Both the position numbers and the translations under genes were made by a program. Under the pieces are notes generated by a model. That model was not told the origin of the DNA. It saw nothing but the letters and a program-made list of their open reading frames with translations, and searched no databases. This document shows positions 34,653 through 43,342 of a DNA stretch of 64,000 nucleotides, in pieces. Source of the stretch: DASXRA01 sp036502575 (GTDB lineage Bacteria > Actinomycetota > Actinomycetes > Mycobacteriales > Jatrophihabitantaceae); contig DASXYL010000052.1 in assembly GCA_036502575.1 (NCBI GenBank), positions 1-64,000 of the forward strand. The letters run 5' to 3'. How positions within the stretch are numbered: the first letter of the stretch is position 1; every line of letters begins with the position of its first letter.

Positions 34653-36673
34653 GGACGCTGCGCCGGTGGTGTGCCGGCACGGCGCCACGCGGCGGCCCGC
34701 AGTAGCCGCAGGCCGTTGAGTCCGACGATGACGGTCGAGCCTTCGTGCCCGGCCACGCCGAGCGGCAAGGGCAGGTGTCCGACCAGGTCCCAGATGACGA
34801 GGGCGGTGATCACGGTCCCGGCGATGATCAAGTTCGCGGTCACCAGTCGACGCGCGCAGCGGGATAGATCGATGACTTTGGGCAGGGTCGCGAGCTCGTC
34901 GCGGACGATGACCGCGTCCGATGTCTCCAACGCCAGGTCGGAGCCGTGGCGCCCCATCGCCAGGCCGAGGTCGGCGGCGGCCATGGCTGGGGCGTCGTTG
35001 ACGCCGTCGCCGACGAGCAGCACCCGCCGGCCGGCCGCCTGCAGCTGCCGGACGTGGTCGACCTTGTCCGCGGGCAGCAGCCCGGCACGGACGTCGTCGA
35101 TGCCCACCTCGGCGGCCAGCCGCCGTGCTGCGCCGAGGTTGTCGCCGGTGAGCAGCACCGGTATGCGGCCGGTGAGTCGGCTCAGCGTCGCCACCGCCTG
35201 CTCCGCGCCGGGCCGCAGCTGGTCGGCCAGCGCGAGCACGCCGGCTGGTTGATCGTCGATCAGGACGACGACCGCCGTGCGTCCTTCCGCCTCACACTGG
35301 GCGACGACGACCTGCGCGCGGGTGCAGGCCGCGCCGGCGGGCGTGTGGGGGGCCTGCGCGAGCAGGGCGGGCGAACCGACTCGCACCGTGTGCCCAGACA
35401 CGACCGCGACCACCCCGCGGCCGGGTGCCGAATCGAACTGCTCGGCCGCGGCCAGATCCAAGTGGCGCTCGTGCGCAGCGGTGACGATCGCGGTAGCCAG
35501 CGGATGCTCGCTGGGACGTTCGGCGGCCGCGGCCAGGGCGAGCAGCGTCGCCTCATCGATGCCGGATTCCGGTAGCGGATGGATCTCCGCGACCCGCGGC
35601 GCGCCCTCGGTCAGGGTGCCGGTCTTGTCGAAGGCCACCGCGTCGGTCAGTCCGAGCTGCTCCATCACGACCGCGGACTTCACCAGCACCCCGTGTCGGC
35701 CGGCGTTCGCGATTGCTGACAGCAACGGCGGCATGGTCGCCAACACGACCGCGCAGGGCGACGCCACGATCATGAACGTCATCGCGCGCAGCAGTGTCGA
35801 CTGCAGGTCGCCGCCCAGTGCGAGTGGAACAAAGAACAACGCGAGCGTCCCGAGAACCACACCGACCGAGTACCGCTGTTCAACCTTCTCGATGAACAGC
35901 TGCATCCGTGCCTTGGTCGCCGATGCGGCCTCGACCAGGGCGACGATCCGGGCGACCACTGATTCGTTGGCGGCACGGTTCACCCGCACCCGCAAGGCTC
36001 CCGTTCCGTTCAGGGTTCCGGCGAACACCTCATCACCAAGTTCCTTGAGCACCGGCAGAGGCTCGCCGGTAATTGAGGCCTGATCCACCTCACTGGCGCC
36101 GTCGACGACCTCTCCGTCTGCTCCGATGCGTTCCCCCGGACGGACCAGCACGATGTCACCGACGACGAGATCGGCGGTACCGACGACGATCTCCTCGCCG
36201 GCGGCGGTGAGCCGGGTCGCCTGCTCGGGGGCGAGGTTCAGCAGCGCGCGCACGGAGTCTGCGGTGCGCTTGGTCGCCAGTGCCTCCAACGCCCCTGAGG
36301 TTGCGAAGATGATGATCAGCAGCGCGCCGTCGAAGACCTGCCCGATCGATGCTGCGACGATCGCAGCCACGATCATGAGCAGGTCCACGTCGAGGATCTT
36401 CGCCCGCAGCGCCTCCAACCCGGCGAGCGCCGGCTCCCAGCCTCCGCTGGCGTAACAGGCCAGGTAGAACGTCCACCACACCGCCGCCGGGGCGCCCGCG
36501 AGCTGCGCCACGCCACCGACCGCGAACAGCACGGTCGCCAGGGCTGCCCACCGGACCTCGCGCAACCCGAAGAATCCCCGCGCCCGCGCCGCGAATGAGC
36601 GTCCGGCGCTCTCGGGCGGTGCAGAGTCAAGCGCCGTCGAGCTCAGGGGCGAAGTCGCTGTGTCAGTAACCAC
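34649..36673 (-). CDS. P1B-4-type heavy-metal-transporting ATPase (CoaT/CtpD/ZntA group)
   Basis: A 674-residue metal-efflux pump. The P1B-4 subgroup is shown by the SPC motif in helix 4 (VASPCAVV, Cys307) and HEGSTVIVGLNGLRLL (His643) near the C-terminus. Other marks are the phosphorylation site DKTGTLTEG (Asp349), the TGE loop (SITGEPLPV) and the GDGVNDAPA hinge. There is no N-terminal metal-binding domain. This subgroup exports Co2+, Fe2+ and sometimes Zn2+. GTG at 36673 is chosen because a promoter (TTCACG, 17 bases, TATAGT) ends 7 bases upstream, implying a leaderless message; an upstream open frame reaches 36790. Confidence 0.9.
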   Translation of the reverse strand: MVTDTATSPLSSTALDSAPPESAGRSFAARARGFFGLREVRWAALATVLFAVGGVAQLAGAPAAVWWTFYLACYASGGWEPALAGLEALRAKILDVDLLMIVAAIVAASIGQVFDGALLIIIFATSGALEALATKRTADSVRALLNLAPEQATRLTAAGEEIVVGTADLVVGDIVLVRPGERIGADGEVVDGASEVDQASITGEPLPVLKELGDEVFAGTLNGTGALRVRVNRAANESVVARIVALVEAASATKARMQLFIEKVEQRYSVGVVLGTLALFFVPLALGGDLQSTLLRAMTFMIVASPCAVVLATMPPLLSAIANAGRHGVLVKSAVVMEQLGLTDAVAFDKTGTLTEGAPRVAEIHPLPESGIDEATLLALAAAAERPSEHPLATAIVTAAHERHLDLAAAEQFDSAPGRGVVAVVSGHTVRVGSPALLAQAPHTPAGAACTRAQVVVAQCEAEGRTAVVVLIDDQPAGVLALADQLRPGAEQAVATLSRLTGRIPVLLTGDNLGAARRLAAEVGIDDVRAGLLPADKVDHVRQLQAAGRRVLLVGDGVNDAPAMAAADLGLAMGRHGSDLALETSDAVIVRDELATLPKVIDLSRCARRLVTANLIIAGTVITALVIWDLVGHLPLPLGVAGHEGSTVIVGLNGLRLLRAAAWRRAGTPPAQRP

Positions 36674-36679
36674 TCCGCG

Positions 36680-36708
36680 ACTATATCGGTTATCTGCGCT
36701 GGCGTGAA
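36680..36708 (-). promoter_or_regulatory. Promoter of the P1B-4 ATPase gene
   Basis: On the minus strand TTCACG (36708-36703), 17 bases, TATAGT (36685-36680). The start codon GTG at 36673 is where transcription should begin. ATAACC and ATAT blocks in the spacer could be operator half-sites. Confidence 0.5.
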
Positions 36709-36819
36709 TATACGCAGGTAGTTGAGCTATGTTGCCTTGGTGGCGCCTGACTCGATGATGTGCGGCGTGCTGCCGATGATCGACGTTCACCGCACCTGCC
36801 GCGGACGCGCGGCGCTAGA

Positions 36820-37278
36820 TCACAGGGCGCGCGGTGCCACTGTGGATTGCCGCCGGGTGCAGCGGGGGCACAGTCCGTAGACCTCGATGCGGCAACTGGC
36901 GACGAGGAAGCCTTCGCGTTTCAGGTCGGCCAGTGACTCGTCCAGTCCGGTGAGGTGACGTTCTTGCACGCGTCCGCAGCCGGCGCAGACCAGGTGATCG
37001 TGGGGTGCAGGTGTGCAGGCGCGGTAGCCGATCTCGTCAGCGCCGCGGAACTCGTGCACCAGCCCGGCGTCGGCGAGCGCATGCAGCGCCCGATACACAG
37101 TGGTGCGGCCGGTGTGGTCCCCGGCGTCGCGCAGTTCGGCGTATAGCTGCTGGGCGGTGACCGGAATCTCCCGCCCTTCCAACAACGCGAGGACCCGTCG
37201 CACTCGCGGTGTCATCCGGAGGCTGTACGCGACGCTCCACGCCTGGTGCTTGGTGGTCGCGAGGGGCGCGCTGCTCAT
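36820..37278 (-). CDS. Fur-family metal regulator (next to the ZnuABC genes)
   Basis: A 152-residue Fur-type regulator. The winged helix is MTPRVRRVLALLEGREIPVTAQQLYAELR and GRTTVYRALHALADAGLVHEF. The dimerisation domain has APHDHLVCAGCGRVQERH and a second Cys pair, YGLCPRCT, giving the structural zinc site CxxC...CxxC. ATG at 37278 fits a leaderless message from the promoter at 37286-37314. It is divergent from the znuA-like gene, with a Zur-like box between, so it is a candidate Zur or manganese-type regulator of that importer. Confidence 0.9.
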   Translation of the reverse strand: MSSAPLATTKHQAWSVAYSLRMTPRVRRVLALLEGREIPVTAQQLYAELRDAGDHTGRTTVYRALHALADAGLVHEFRGADEIGYRACTPAPHDHLVCAGCGRVQERHLTGLDESLADLKREGFLVASCRIEVYGLCPRCTRRQSTVAPRAL

Positions 37279-37285
37279 GACGTTG

Positions 37286-37323
37286 ACCCTAAACGGGGTT
37301 ATCGGTATTGACAACGGGTCTCA
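37286..37323. promoter_or_regulatory. Zur-like box and divergent promoter between fur and znuA genes
   Basis: On the minus strand TTGTCA (37314-37309), 17 bases, TAGGGT (37291-37286) makes a promoter that would start transcription at the fur ATG. TGAGACCCGTTGTCA (37323-37309, minus) matches the actinobacterial Zur pattern at 14 of 15 positions and covers the -35. It can also control the znuA gene on the other side. Confidence 0.6.
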
Positions 37324-37409
37324 TTTCCGAGTTAGCTCGGCGTAGGCACGTCGGGGTCGGCTCGCCGTGCGGTCACGTCAGGTTGTCTGCTGCTCGGGAG
37401 TGTGTGCTC

Positions 37410-38354
37410 ATGTCTGGTCGTCGTCTTACGTTGTGCGCCGCGGTCGCTACGACCGTGGCGTTGGCGGTGTCCGCCTGTGGCACGTCCTCGAAGGCCAGCG
37501 ACGCGCCTGCCGGGTCTGGGTCCCGCGGTGGCGGGAAGGTGATCACCGCGGCGGCGAGCATCAACGCGTGGGGCAGCATCTTGTCGCAGCTGGGCGGAAC
37601 GCACGTGAAGACGACCTCGATCATTTCCAACCCCGACACCGACCCGCATGACTATGAGCCGACACCGGCGGATGGGCGGGTGATTGCCTCGGCGGCGTTG
37701 TTCGTGGAGAACGGGATCGGGTACGACTCGTGGGCCGCGAAGGCGGTGGAGGCCAACCCGGACGCCTCGCGCACGGTCATCGATGTGGGCGATCTGGTCG
37801 GCGTGCCGGCCGGCGGTAACCCGCACCGCTGGTACTCACCGTCGGATGTGGAGAACGTGGCCGACGCGATGACCGCGGCGTTGAAGAAGGCCGACCCGCA
37901 AGACGCCGCCTACTTCGACACGCAGCGGTCGACGTTCGAGACGACCGGGCTGGCCAAGTACCACCAGCTGATCAGCGAGATCAAGACCAAATATGCCGGG
38001 ACGCCGGTCGGCGCGAGTGAGAGCATCTTCGCGCCGCTGTCCGACGCGCTCGGCCTCGACCTGATCACCCCTCCGAGTTTCTTGAAGGCGATCAGCGAGG
38101 GCACCGACCCGTCGGCGGCGGACAAGTCCACGATCGACGCTCAGATCAGCGGCAAGAAGATCAAGGTCTACGTGTTCAACAGCCAGAACTCGACCCCGGA
38201 CGTCTCCGCGCAGGTATCGGCGGCGAAGAAGCAGCGCATCCCGGTGGCCGCGGTCACCGAGACGCTGTCCCCCAAGGGCGCCAGCTTCCAGGACTGGCAG
38301 TCCGGGCAGCTGCAAGCGTTGGAGTCAGCGTTGGCGCAGGCGACGGGCAGATGA
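37410..38354 (+). CDS. znuA: Metal ABC importer binding lipoprotein (ZnuA-like, SBP_bac_9)
   Basis: A 314-residue lipoprotein of the cluster A-I zinc/manganese binding family. ATG at 37410 starts a signal with lipobox LAVSAC and a Gly-rich linker. Metal ligands expected: His in DPHDYEP, His in NPHRWYS, Glu in GASESIF, and a fourth in the FNSQNSTPD segment, where the usual Asp is shifted. There is no His-rich loop between helices, as zinc ZnuA often has. It starts a four-gene importer with ATGA overlaps, placed by a Fur regulator and a Zur box. Confidence 0.88.
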   Translation: MSGRRLTLCAAVATTVALAVSACGTSSKASDAPAGSGSRGGGKVITAAASINAWGSILSQLGGTHVKTTSIISNPDTDPHDYEPTPADGRVIASAALFVENGIGYDSWAAKAVEANPDASRTVIDVGDLVGVPAGGNPHRWYSPSDVENVADAMTAALKKADPQDAAYFDTQRSTFETTGLAKYHQLISEIKTKYAGTPVGASESIFAPLSDALGLDLITPPSFLKAISEGTDPSAADKSTIDAQISGKKIKVYVFNSQNSTPDVSAQVSAAKKQRIPVAAVTETLSPKGASFQDWQSGQLQALESALAQATGR

Positions 38355-39256
38355 GCTTAGCGCGCCCGCCGGGTGCGATCGGCACCGACGTGTCCACGTC
38401 CGGCACTGACTCCGCCCCCGACGACCAGCCCGCTGCGCTGACCGTCGGCACAGATGTGGTCGCCCTGGAGCGGGCCGCGGCACGGGTCGGCGGGCGCACG
38501 ATCTGGGCCGAGGTCACGCTGCGAGTGCGGGCCGGGGAGTTCGTGGCCGTGCTGGGTCCCAACGGGGTGGGCAAGTCGACGTTGCTGAAGACGATCCTCG
38601 GCCTGCACCCGCTCGCCGGTGGGCACATGGAAGTCCTGGGCGGGGCGCCCGGGCGGCGCAACGCGCGCGTGGGGTATCTGCCGCAGCGCCGGGCATTCGA
38701 CCCCTCCACCCGCATCCGGGGCGTGGACGTGATCCGGCTGGGCTGGGACGGGGACCGGTGGGGCACGCCGTTGCCGGGCTGGCTGGCCGGTCGGCGTGGG
38801 CGTGAGGCCCGCGACCGGGTGCGTGAGGTGGTTTCGCTGGTGGGCGCGGAGTCCTATGCGCAGCGCCCGATCGGGCAGTGCTCGGGCGGGGAGCAGCAGC
38901 GGCTGCTCATCGCGCAGGCCCTGATCCGGCGCCCGGACCTGCTGGTGCTCGACGAGCCGCTGGACAGCCTGGATGTCACCAACCAGGCGGCGGTCAGTGC
39001 CCTGATCCAGCAGATCTGCCGCTCGCAGAACGTGGCGGTGCTGCTGGTGGCTCACGACGTGAACCCGATCCTGCGCTACCTGGACCAGGTCATCTACCTC
39101 GCCCACGGCGGCGCGGTGATGGGCCCCCCGGCCGAGGTCATCACTGCGGACACGCTGACCATGCTCTACGGCACCCCGATCGATGTGCTGCGCGACCGGG
39201 CCGGGCGCCTGGTCGTGGTCGGGCAGCCCGACGCCCCACCCGAGCACCGGCGATGA
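38351..39256 (+). CDS. znuC: Metal ABC importer ATPase (ZnuC-like)
   Basis: A 301-residue ATPase. ATG at 38351 overlaps the binding-protein stop. The first 40 residues are an Asp/Ser/Thr-rich extension not needed for function. Walker A is GPNGVGKST, the signature is GQCSGGEQQRLLIA, Walker B is LLVLDEPLDSLD and the H-loop is LLVAHDVNP. The family is cluster 9 zinc/manganese ATPases. Confidence 0.9.
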   Translation: MSLARPPGAIGTDVSTSGTDSAPDDQPAALTVGTDVVALERAAARVGGRTIWAEVTLRVRAGEFVAVLGPNGVGKSTLLKTILGLHPLAGGHMEVLGGAPGRRNARVGYLPQRRAFDPSTRIRGVDVIRLGWDGDRWGTPLPGWLAGRRGREARDRVREVVSLVGAESYAQRPIGQCSGGEQQRLLIAQALIRRPDLLVLDEPLDSLDVTNQAAVSALIQQICRSQNVAVLLVAHDVNPILRYLDQVIYLAHGGAVMGPPAEVITADTLTMLYGTPIDVLRDRAGRLVVVGQPDAPPEHRR

Positions 39257-40191
39257 CCAGCGGCCTGACCTGGAACCTGATCGAGGACGTCCGCCAGCTG
39301 CTCAGCTTCCACTTCATGCTCAACGCGCTGCGCGCCGGCACGATCGTCGCCGTGGTGGCCGGGGCTATCGGGTACCTGATGGTGCTGCGCCGGCAGGCGT
39401 TCGCCGGGCACACCCTCGCGGTGGTCGGCTTCCCGGGTGCGGCCGGGGCGACCTGGCTGGGCTGGAACGCAGCGTTCGGCTACTTCGGCTTCTGCATCGC
39501 CGGCGCCCTGATCATCGCCGCGCTGCCCGGCGGCGGGCGGGCCAACTCCGCGGTCGGCGGCTACGGCGAGGAATCCGCGGTGATCGGCACCGTGCAGGCT
39601 TTCGCGCTGGGCTGCGGGTTCTTGTTCGTCAGCCTCTACAAGGGATTCCAGTCTGGGCTGAACAGTCTGCTGTTCGGCACCATCACCGGGGTCACCGACC
39701 AGCAGATCGTCATCCTGCTCATCGCCGGCGCCGCCTGCCTGCTCGTGCTCGCCGTGATCGGGCGGCGGCTGCTGTTCGCCACCATCGACCCCGACATCGC
39801 CCAAGCCCGCGGCATCCGGGTCCGGCTGCTGTCCGCTGTGTTCCTGGTCCTGCTCGGCGTCGCCGCCGCGGGCACCAGCCAGGTCACCGGCAGTCTGCTC
39901 GTGTTCGCCCTGCTCGTCGCCCCCGCCGCGACCGCGACCCGGCTCACCGCCCGCCCCGCGGTGGGGTTGGTGCTGTCGATCGTCATCGCCCTGGTCGTGA
40001 CCTGGGTCGGGGAAGGCATCGCGTTCTTCTCCCCCTACCCGATCGGGTTCTGGGTCAGCACCCTCGCCTTCGGTACGTTCCTGCTCGCCACCATCTACCG
40101 GGCCGCCGCCGACGCACTCGGCCGACGCCTCAGCACCCGCTCACCGGCCATCCCTCCGCATGTCCCCGGCCTGTCCTCGGGCACCGCATGA
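39253..40191 (+). CDS. Metal ABC importer permease 1 (ZnuB-like)
   Basis: A 312-residue ABC-3 family permease. ATG overlaps the ATPase stop. It starts MTSGLTWNLIEDVRQLLSFHFML and has about eight helices. The conserved FAGHTLAVVGFPGAAGATWLG after helix 2 and LFATIDPDIAQARGI are typical of Zn/Mn permeases. It is followed by a second, related permease, so the channel may be a heterodimer. Confidence 0.9.
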   Translation: MTSGLTWNLIEDVRQLLSFHFMLNALRAGTIVAVVAGAIGYLMVLRRQAFAGHTLAVVGFPGAAGATWLGWNAAFGYFGFCIAGALIIAALPGGGRANSAVGGYGEESAVIGTVQAFALGCGFLFVSLYKGFQSGLNSLLFGTITGVTDQQIVILLIAGAACLLVLAVIGRRLLFATIDPDIAQARGIRVRLLSAVFLVLLGVAAAGTSQVTGSLLVFALLVAPAATATRLTARPAVGLVLSIVIALVVTWVGEGIAFFSPYPIGFWVSTLAFGTFLLATIYRAAADALGRRLSTRSPAIPPHVPGLSSGTA

Positions 40192-41093
40192 GCACGCGTG
40201 GACGCACGCTGGCCGTGGATCCGTTCACCGGCGTGGCGCACATGCTCGGGCACCCGTTCATCCAACACGCTGTGAGCGCCGGCACGGCGATCGCGCTGCT
40301 GTCCGGACTGGTCGGCTACTTCGTCGTGCTCCGCGGGCAAGTCTTCGCCGGCGACGCGCTCTCCCACGTCGCCTACACCGGCGCGCTCGCTGCGCTGGCC
40401 GCCGGCGTCGACCTGCGCTTGGGGCTCTTCGGCGCCACCATCGCCGTCGGCCTGGCACTCGGCCTGCTCGGCGGGCGTCGCAGCACCGACGATGTCGTCA
40501 TCGGCACCACCTTCGCCTGGGTCCTCGGGCTCGGCGTGTTCTTCCTCGCCTACTACACCACCCACGCCAGCACCAGCAACGGCGCCGCCAGCGTCACCGT
40601 CCTGTTCGGATCGATCTTCGGCATCAGCGCCAACGCCGCCACCACGGCGGTCATCATCGCCATCACGCTCCTCGCGATGGTGCTGCTCATCGCCCGGCCG
40701 CTGCTGTTCGCCACCCTCGACCCCGACGTCGCCGCCACGCACGGCATCCCCACCCGCGTGTTGGGCCCGCTGTTTCTGGCCATCGTCGGCGCCAGCGCCG
40801 CCGAAGCCAGCCAAGCCGTCGGGGCACTGCTGCTACTCGGGCTGCTCGCCGCCCCGGCCGCCGCTGCCCAACGTCTCACCGACCGACCCTGGCCCGCTCT
40901 CGCGCTGTCCGGTGCCCTCGCGGTCGCCGCGATGTGGATCGGGCTCGGACTGGCCTACGCCTACCCGAAACTGCCCGCCAGCTTTGCGATCATGGCCGTC
41001 GCCACCGCGGAGTACGCGCTTGCCGCGCTGCTGAGCCTGCGGGGCCGCCGACAGCGCAGCCAAGGCGAGCCCGCTGTTGGGGTGCGCGCCTGA
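40188..41093 (+). CDS. Metal ABC importer permease 2 (ZnuB-like)
   Basis: A 301-residue paralogue of the previous permease (FAGDALSHVAYTGALAALAAGVD; LFATLDPDVAATHGI). ATG at 40188 overlaps the previous stop (ATGA). About eight helices. Four genes with strict overlaps indicate one transcript. The heterodimeric permease is the common actinobacterial arrangement for this importer class. It ends 5 bases before the convergent CDF gene. Confidence 0.9.
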   Translation: MSTRGRTLAVDPFTGVAHMLGHPFIQHAVSAGTAIALLSGLVGYFVVLRGQVFAGDALSHVAYTGALAALAAGVDLRLGLFGATIAVGLALGLLGGRRSTDDVVIGTTFAWVLGLGVFFLAYYTTHASTSNGAASVTVLFGSIFGISANAATTAVIIAITLLAMVLLIARPLLFATLDPDVAATHGIPTRVLGPLFLAIVGASAAEASQAVGALLLLGLLAAPAAAAQRLTDRPWPALALSGALAVAAMWIGLGLAYAYPKLPASFAIMAVATAEYALAALLSLRGRRQRSQGEPAVGVRA

Positions 41094-41098
41094 ACCGC

Positions 41099-41788
41099 TC
41101 AGCCGCAGTGCCCGCAAGCACAGGCTGGTGGCGAGGTCTGATCGGCGCCGATCGCCGTCGGGGCCACGCAGCAGGCCTCGCCCCGCCAGGCCTCAACGCC
41201 CTCGCGGACCGCGACCGCGGCGATGATCAGGCCAGCCGCCGGGTCAGCCCACGACCAGCCGAGCAGTGAGTTCGCGGCCAGGCCGAGCAGTAGCACCGCG
41301 GACAGGTACGTGCACAGCAGCGTCTGCTTGGAATCCGACACCGCCGACGCGGACCCCAGCTGCCGGCCGGCGCGCCGCTGCGCCGCCGACAGCACCGGCA
41401 TCACCACCAGCGAGACCGCAGCCAGCACGATCCCGGGCGCGGAGGGCCGGGCCTGGCTCGCTCCGACCAGGGATCGGATCCCCTCTGCGGTGATCAGTGC
41501 TGCGAGCGCGAAGAACGACCCCGCGACGATCCGCAGCGCCGCCCGCTCCCGCGCCTCACGCAATTCGGGGGTGCGCGCGGCGAACTGCCAGGCCACCGCC
41601 GCCGCCGAGGACACCTCGACCAAGGAGTCCAACCCGAACCCGAGCAACGCCGTCGACGACGCGGCCGCGCCCGCAGCCAGTGCTACCGCCGCCTCGAGCA
41701 GGTTGTAGCCGATCGTCGCGCGCACCAGCAGACGTACCCGCCGGGCCAGCGACTCCCCCCGGACCGTCCCTACCCGCACCGCCGTCAT
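41099..41788 (-). CDS. Cation diffusion facilitator-type metal exporter
   Basis: A 229-residue CDF-like cation transporter with about five to six helices. Marks are ARRVRLLVRATIGYNLLEAAVALAAG, LLGFGLDSLVEVSSAAAVAWQF (the transport-site helix) and VSDSKQTLLCTYLS in the middle. The C-terminal tail is Cys/His-rich (CCVAPT, CACGHCG). ATG at 41788 shares one base with the stop of the CmtR-like repressor gene, so the exporter is under its control. The likely substrate is Cd, Zn or Pb (inference from the repressor type). Confidence 0.85.
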   Translation of the reverse strand: MTAVRVGTVRGESLARRVRLLVRATIGYNLLEAAVALAAGAAASSTALLGFGLDSLVEVSSAAAVAWQFAARTPELREARERAALRIVAGSFFALAALITAEGIRSLVGASQARPSAPGIVLAAVSLVVMPVLSAAQRRAGRQLGSASAVSDSKQTLLCTYLSAVLLLGLAANSLLGWSWADPAAGLIIAAVAVREGVEAWRGEACCVAPTAIGADQTSPPACACGHCG

Positions 41789-42132
41789 CAGCAGCCCGCC
41801 TCATCAGCAGCATCCGCGCAACTGACCGGATCGACGGCCAGCACGACACCGAGCAGGTCGGTGATCGCGTGCGCCAGCTTCGGGTCGGCCAACTCGTAGC
41901 GGACCCGGCGCCCCTCCGGCACCGCGGCGACCAACCCACACCCGCGCAGGCACGCAAGATGGTTCGACAGACTCTGCCGCGACACCTCCAGCAGATCAGC
42001 CAACTCCGCCGGATACGCCGCGCCATCCTTCAGGGCCAGTAACACCCGGGCCCGCGTCGGATCGGACAGCGCATGACCAAACCGCGCCAACACCTGGCCA
42101 TGCGTCGCAACCTGCACCACGCGACAGTACAT
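41788..42132 (-). CDS. CmtR-like ArsR-family Cd/Pb sensor
   Basis: A 114-residue repressor closely resembling mycobacterial CmtR: ALSDPTRARVLLALKDGAAYPAELADLLEVSRQSLSNHLACLRGCGLVAAVPEGRRVRYELADPKLAHAITDL. The CmtR metal ligands are kept: the Cys pair in HLACLRGCG and a C-terminal Cys in AVDPVSC. So it should sense Cd(II) or Pb(II). It is first gene of an operon with the CDF exporter. Confidence 0.9.
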   Translation of the reverse strand: MYCRVVQVATHGQVLARFGHALSDPTRARVLLALKDGAAYPAELADLLEVSRQSLSNHLACLRGCGLVAAVPEGRRVRYELADPKLAHAITDLLGVVLAVDPVSCADAADEAGC

Positions 42133-42177
42133 TGCTACGTGTATTCATGGAAGGCTGTACTGCCATCTAACGATCAG

Positions 42178-42645
42178 CTAGGCGCCGCGCCGGGGGCGCT
42201 TCGACCGCGGCGTAGCAGGCGCCGAGTGTTCCCGGCACAGCCCGAACACCTCGACCGTGTGGCTGATCTCGGTGAAGCCCGCCTTCTTGGCCACCCGCTG
42301 CGCCCACGCCTCCACCTCCGGGCCGGAGACCTCGACGCTGCGCCCGCACACCCGGCACACCAGGTGATGATGGTGATCATCGTCGGCTGCCGCGTCGGCG
42401 GTGCCGCACAGCCGGAATTGCGACTCGCCGTCGCCGCGGTGCACCACGTCGGCGGAGCCGCGCTCGGCGAGCAGGTTCAGGTGGCGATAGATCGTGCTCA
42501 ACCCGACCCGGTCACCGCGGCGACGAACCTCGTCGAACACCTCTTGCGCGGTGCGGAATCCGTCCACGTCCCGCAGGACCTCTTCCACCGCGGCGGCCTG
42601 GCGAGTGCTGCGCACTCGCCCCGGTGATCGCGTCGACTCAGCCAC
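42178..42645 (-). CDS. zur: Fur-family zinc regulator (Zur-like)
   Basis: A 155-residue Fur-type repressor: STRQAAAVEEVLRDVDGFRTAQEVFDEVRRRGDRVGLSTIYRHLNLLAERGSADVV, then the metal domain with DDDHHHHLVCRVCGRSVEVSGPEVEAW and VFGLCREH. The His run and Cys pair are Zur-like; the second Cys motif is CxxH in place of CxxC. It is third in an SmtB-like / His-rich protein / Zur-like operon, mirroring M. tuberculosis Rv2358-Rv2359. Probable targets in this window are the boxes at 9068 and 37309. Confidence 0.88.
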   Translation of the reverse strand: MAESTRSPGRVRSTRQAAAVEEVLRDVDGFRTAQEVFDEVRRRGDRVGLSTIYRHLNLLAERGSADVVHRGDGESQFRLCGTADAAADDDHHHHLVCRVCGRSVEVSGPEVEAWAQRVAKKAGFTEISHTVEVFGLCREHSAPATPRSKRPRRGA

Positions 42646-42678
42646 CCTCAGATCCTTCTCGTGGCCTTACCGGATCGA

Positions 42679-42978
42679 TCAGTGCTCGTCCCAGTGACCG
42701 TCGTGGCCGGCGTGACGGTGACCCTCGTGCACGTAGTCGACATGGTCCTCGTGCGGGACCGCGACGTGGCCGCACCCCTCGCCGTGGCTGTGCTCGTGAG
42801 CGGCGTGCTCGCTGTGCCCGGCCGGCCCGCATTCATCGGCGTGGCCGTCGTGCACACGATGCAGGTGACCCTCGTGCACATAGTCGACGTGGTCTTGATG
42901 CGGCACTGCCACGTGGCCACAACCCTGACCATGGGTGTGCTCGTGCTGGGGGTGTTCGGTATGCGCGGGTGCGCTCAT
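42679..42978 (-). CDS. His-rich metal-binding protein with two tandem repeats
   Basis: A 99-residue protein with about 28 His. It is two copies of one unit, each with HGxGCGHVAVPH, then DHVDYVHEGH and a short His/Asp tail; the units begin near residues 12 and 63. No signal peptide. ATG at 42978 overlaps the SmtB-like stop (ATGA). The Cys-Gly-His and HVDYVHEGH blocks make a strong zinc or nickel store or chaperone (inference). Its place inside an smtB-zur operon points to zinc handling. Confidence 0.8.
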   Translation of the reverse strand: MSAPAHTEHPQHEHTHGQGCGHVAVPHQDHVDYVHEGHLHRVHDGHADECGPAGHSEHAAHEHSHGEGCGHVAVPHEDHVDYVHEGHRHAGHDGHWDEH

Positions 42979-43304
42979 GATGTCTTCTCCTCGATCGTGG
43001 TTTGCGGTTCGGTCGTGTGGCGCACCGCGTCACGCGCGATGTGCGCGACATGGTCATCGACCAGCTCATAGATACGTTCCCGGCCCCGCACCGAGGCCCG
43101 GATCAACCGAGCCGAGCGCAAGATCCGCAGATGCTGCGAGATCAACGGCTGCGGCTCGTCCAACCCGTCGGCGAGCTGATGCACCGCCGCCGGACCCTCC
43201 GCCAGCCGCAAAATGATCGCCAACCGCACCGGCGCCGACAACACCGACAACAGCTCACCCGCCGCCGCGAACTCCTCATGCGCCACGAACCGAGACGCTA
43301 ACAC
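42975..43304 (-). CDS. ArsR/SmtB-family metal sensor (SmtB-like)
   Basis: A 109-residue repressor: LLSVLSAPVRLAIILRLAEGPAAVHQLADGLDEPQPLISQHLRILRSARLIRASVRGRERIYELVDDHVAHIARDAVRHTTE. The alpha-5 segment (DDHVAHIARDAVRHTTE) keeps the Asp, two His and Glu that bind zinc in SmtB/CzrA. GTG at 43304 or 43286 can be the start. It leads the operon with the His-rich protein and Zur. A perfect palindrome overlaps its promoter. Confidence 0.9.
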   Translation of the reverse strand: MLASRFVAHEEFAAAGELLSVLSAPVRLAIILRLAEGPAAVHQLADGLDEPQPLISQHLRILRSARLIRASVRGRERIYELVDDHVAHIARDAVRHTTEPQTTIEEKTS

Positions 43305-43305
43305 A

Positions 43306-43319
43306 TGCGCATATGCGCA
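43306..43319. promoter_or_regulatory. Perfect palindrome TGCGCATATGCGCA, probable SmtB operator
   Basis: A 14-base palindrome 1 base before the first candidate start codon of the SmtB-like gene. The alternating GCATATGC core resembles SmtB-type operators of mycobacteria. Confidence 0.6.
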
Positions 43320-43342
43320 CGCAAAACTGTCCAGCCATCACG

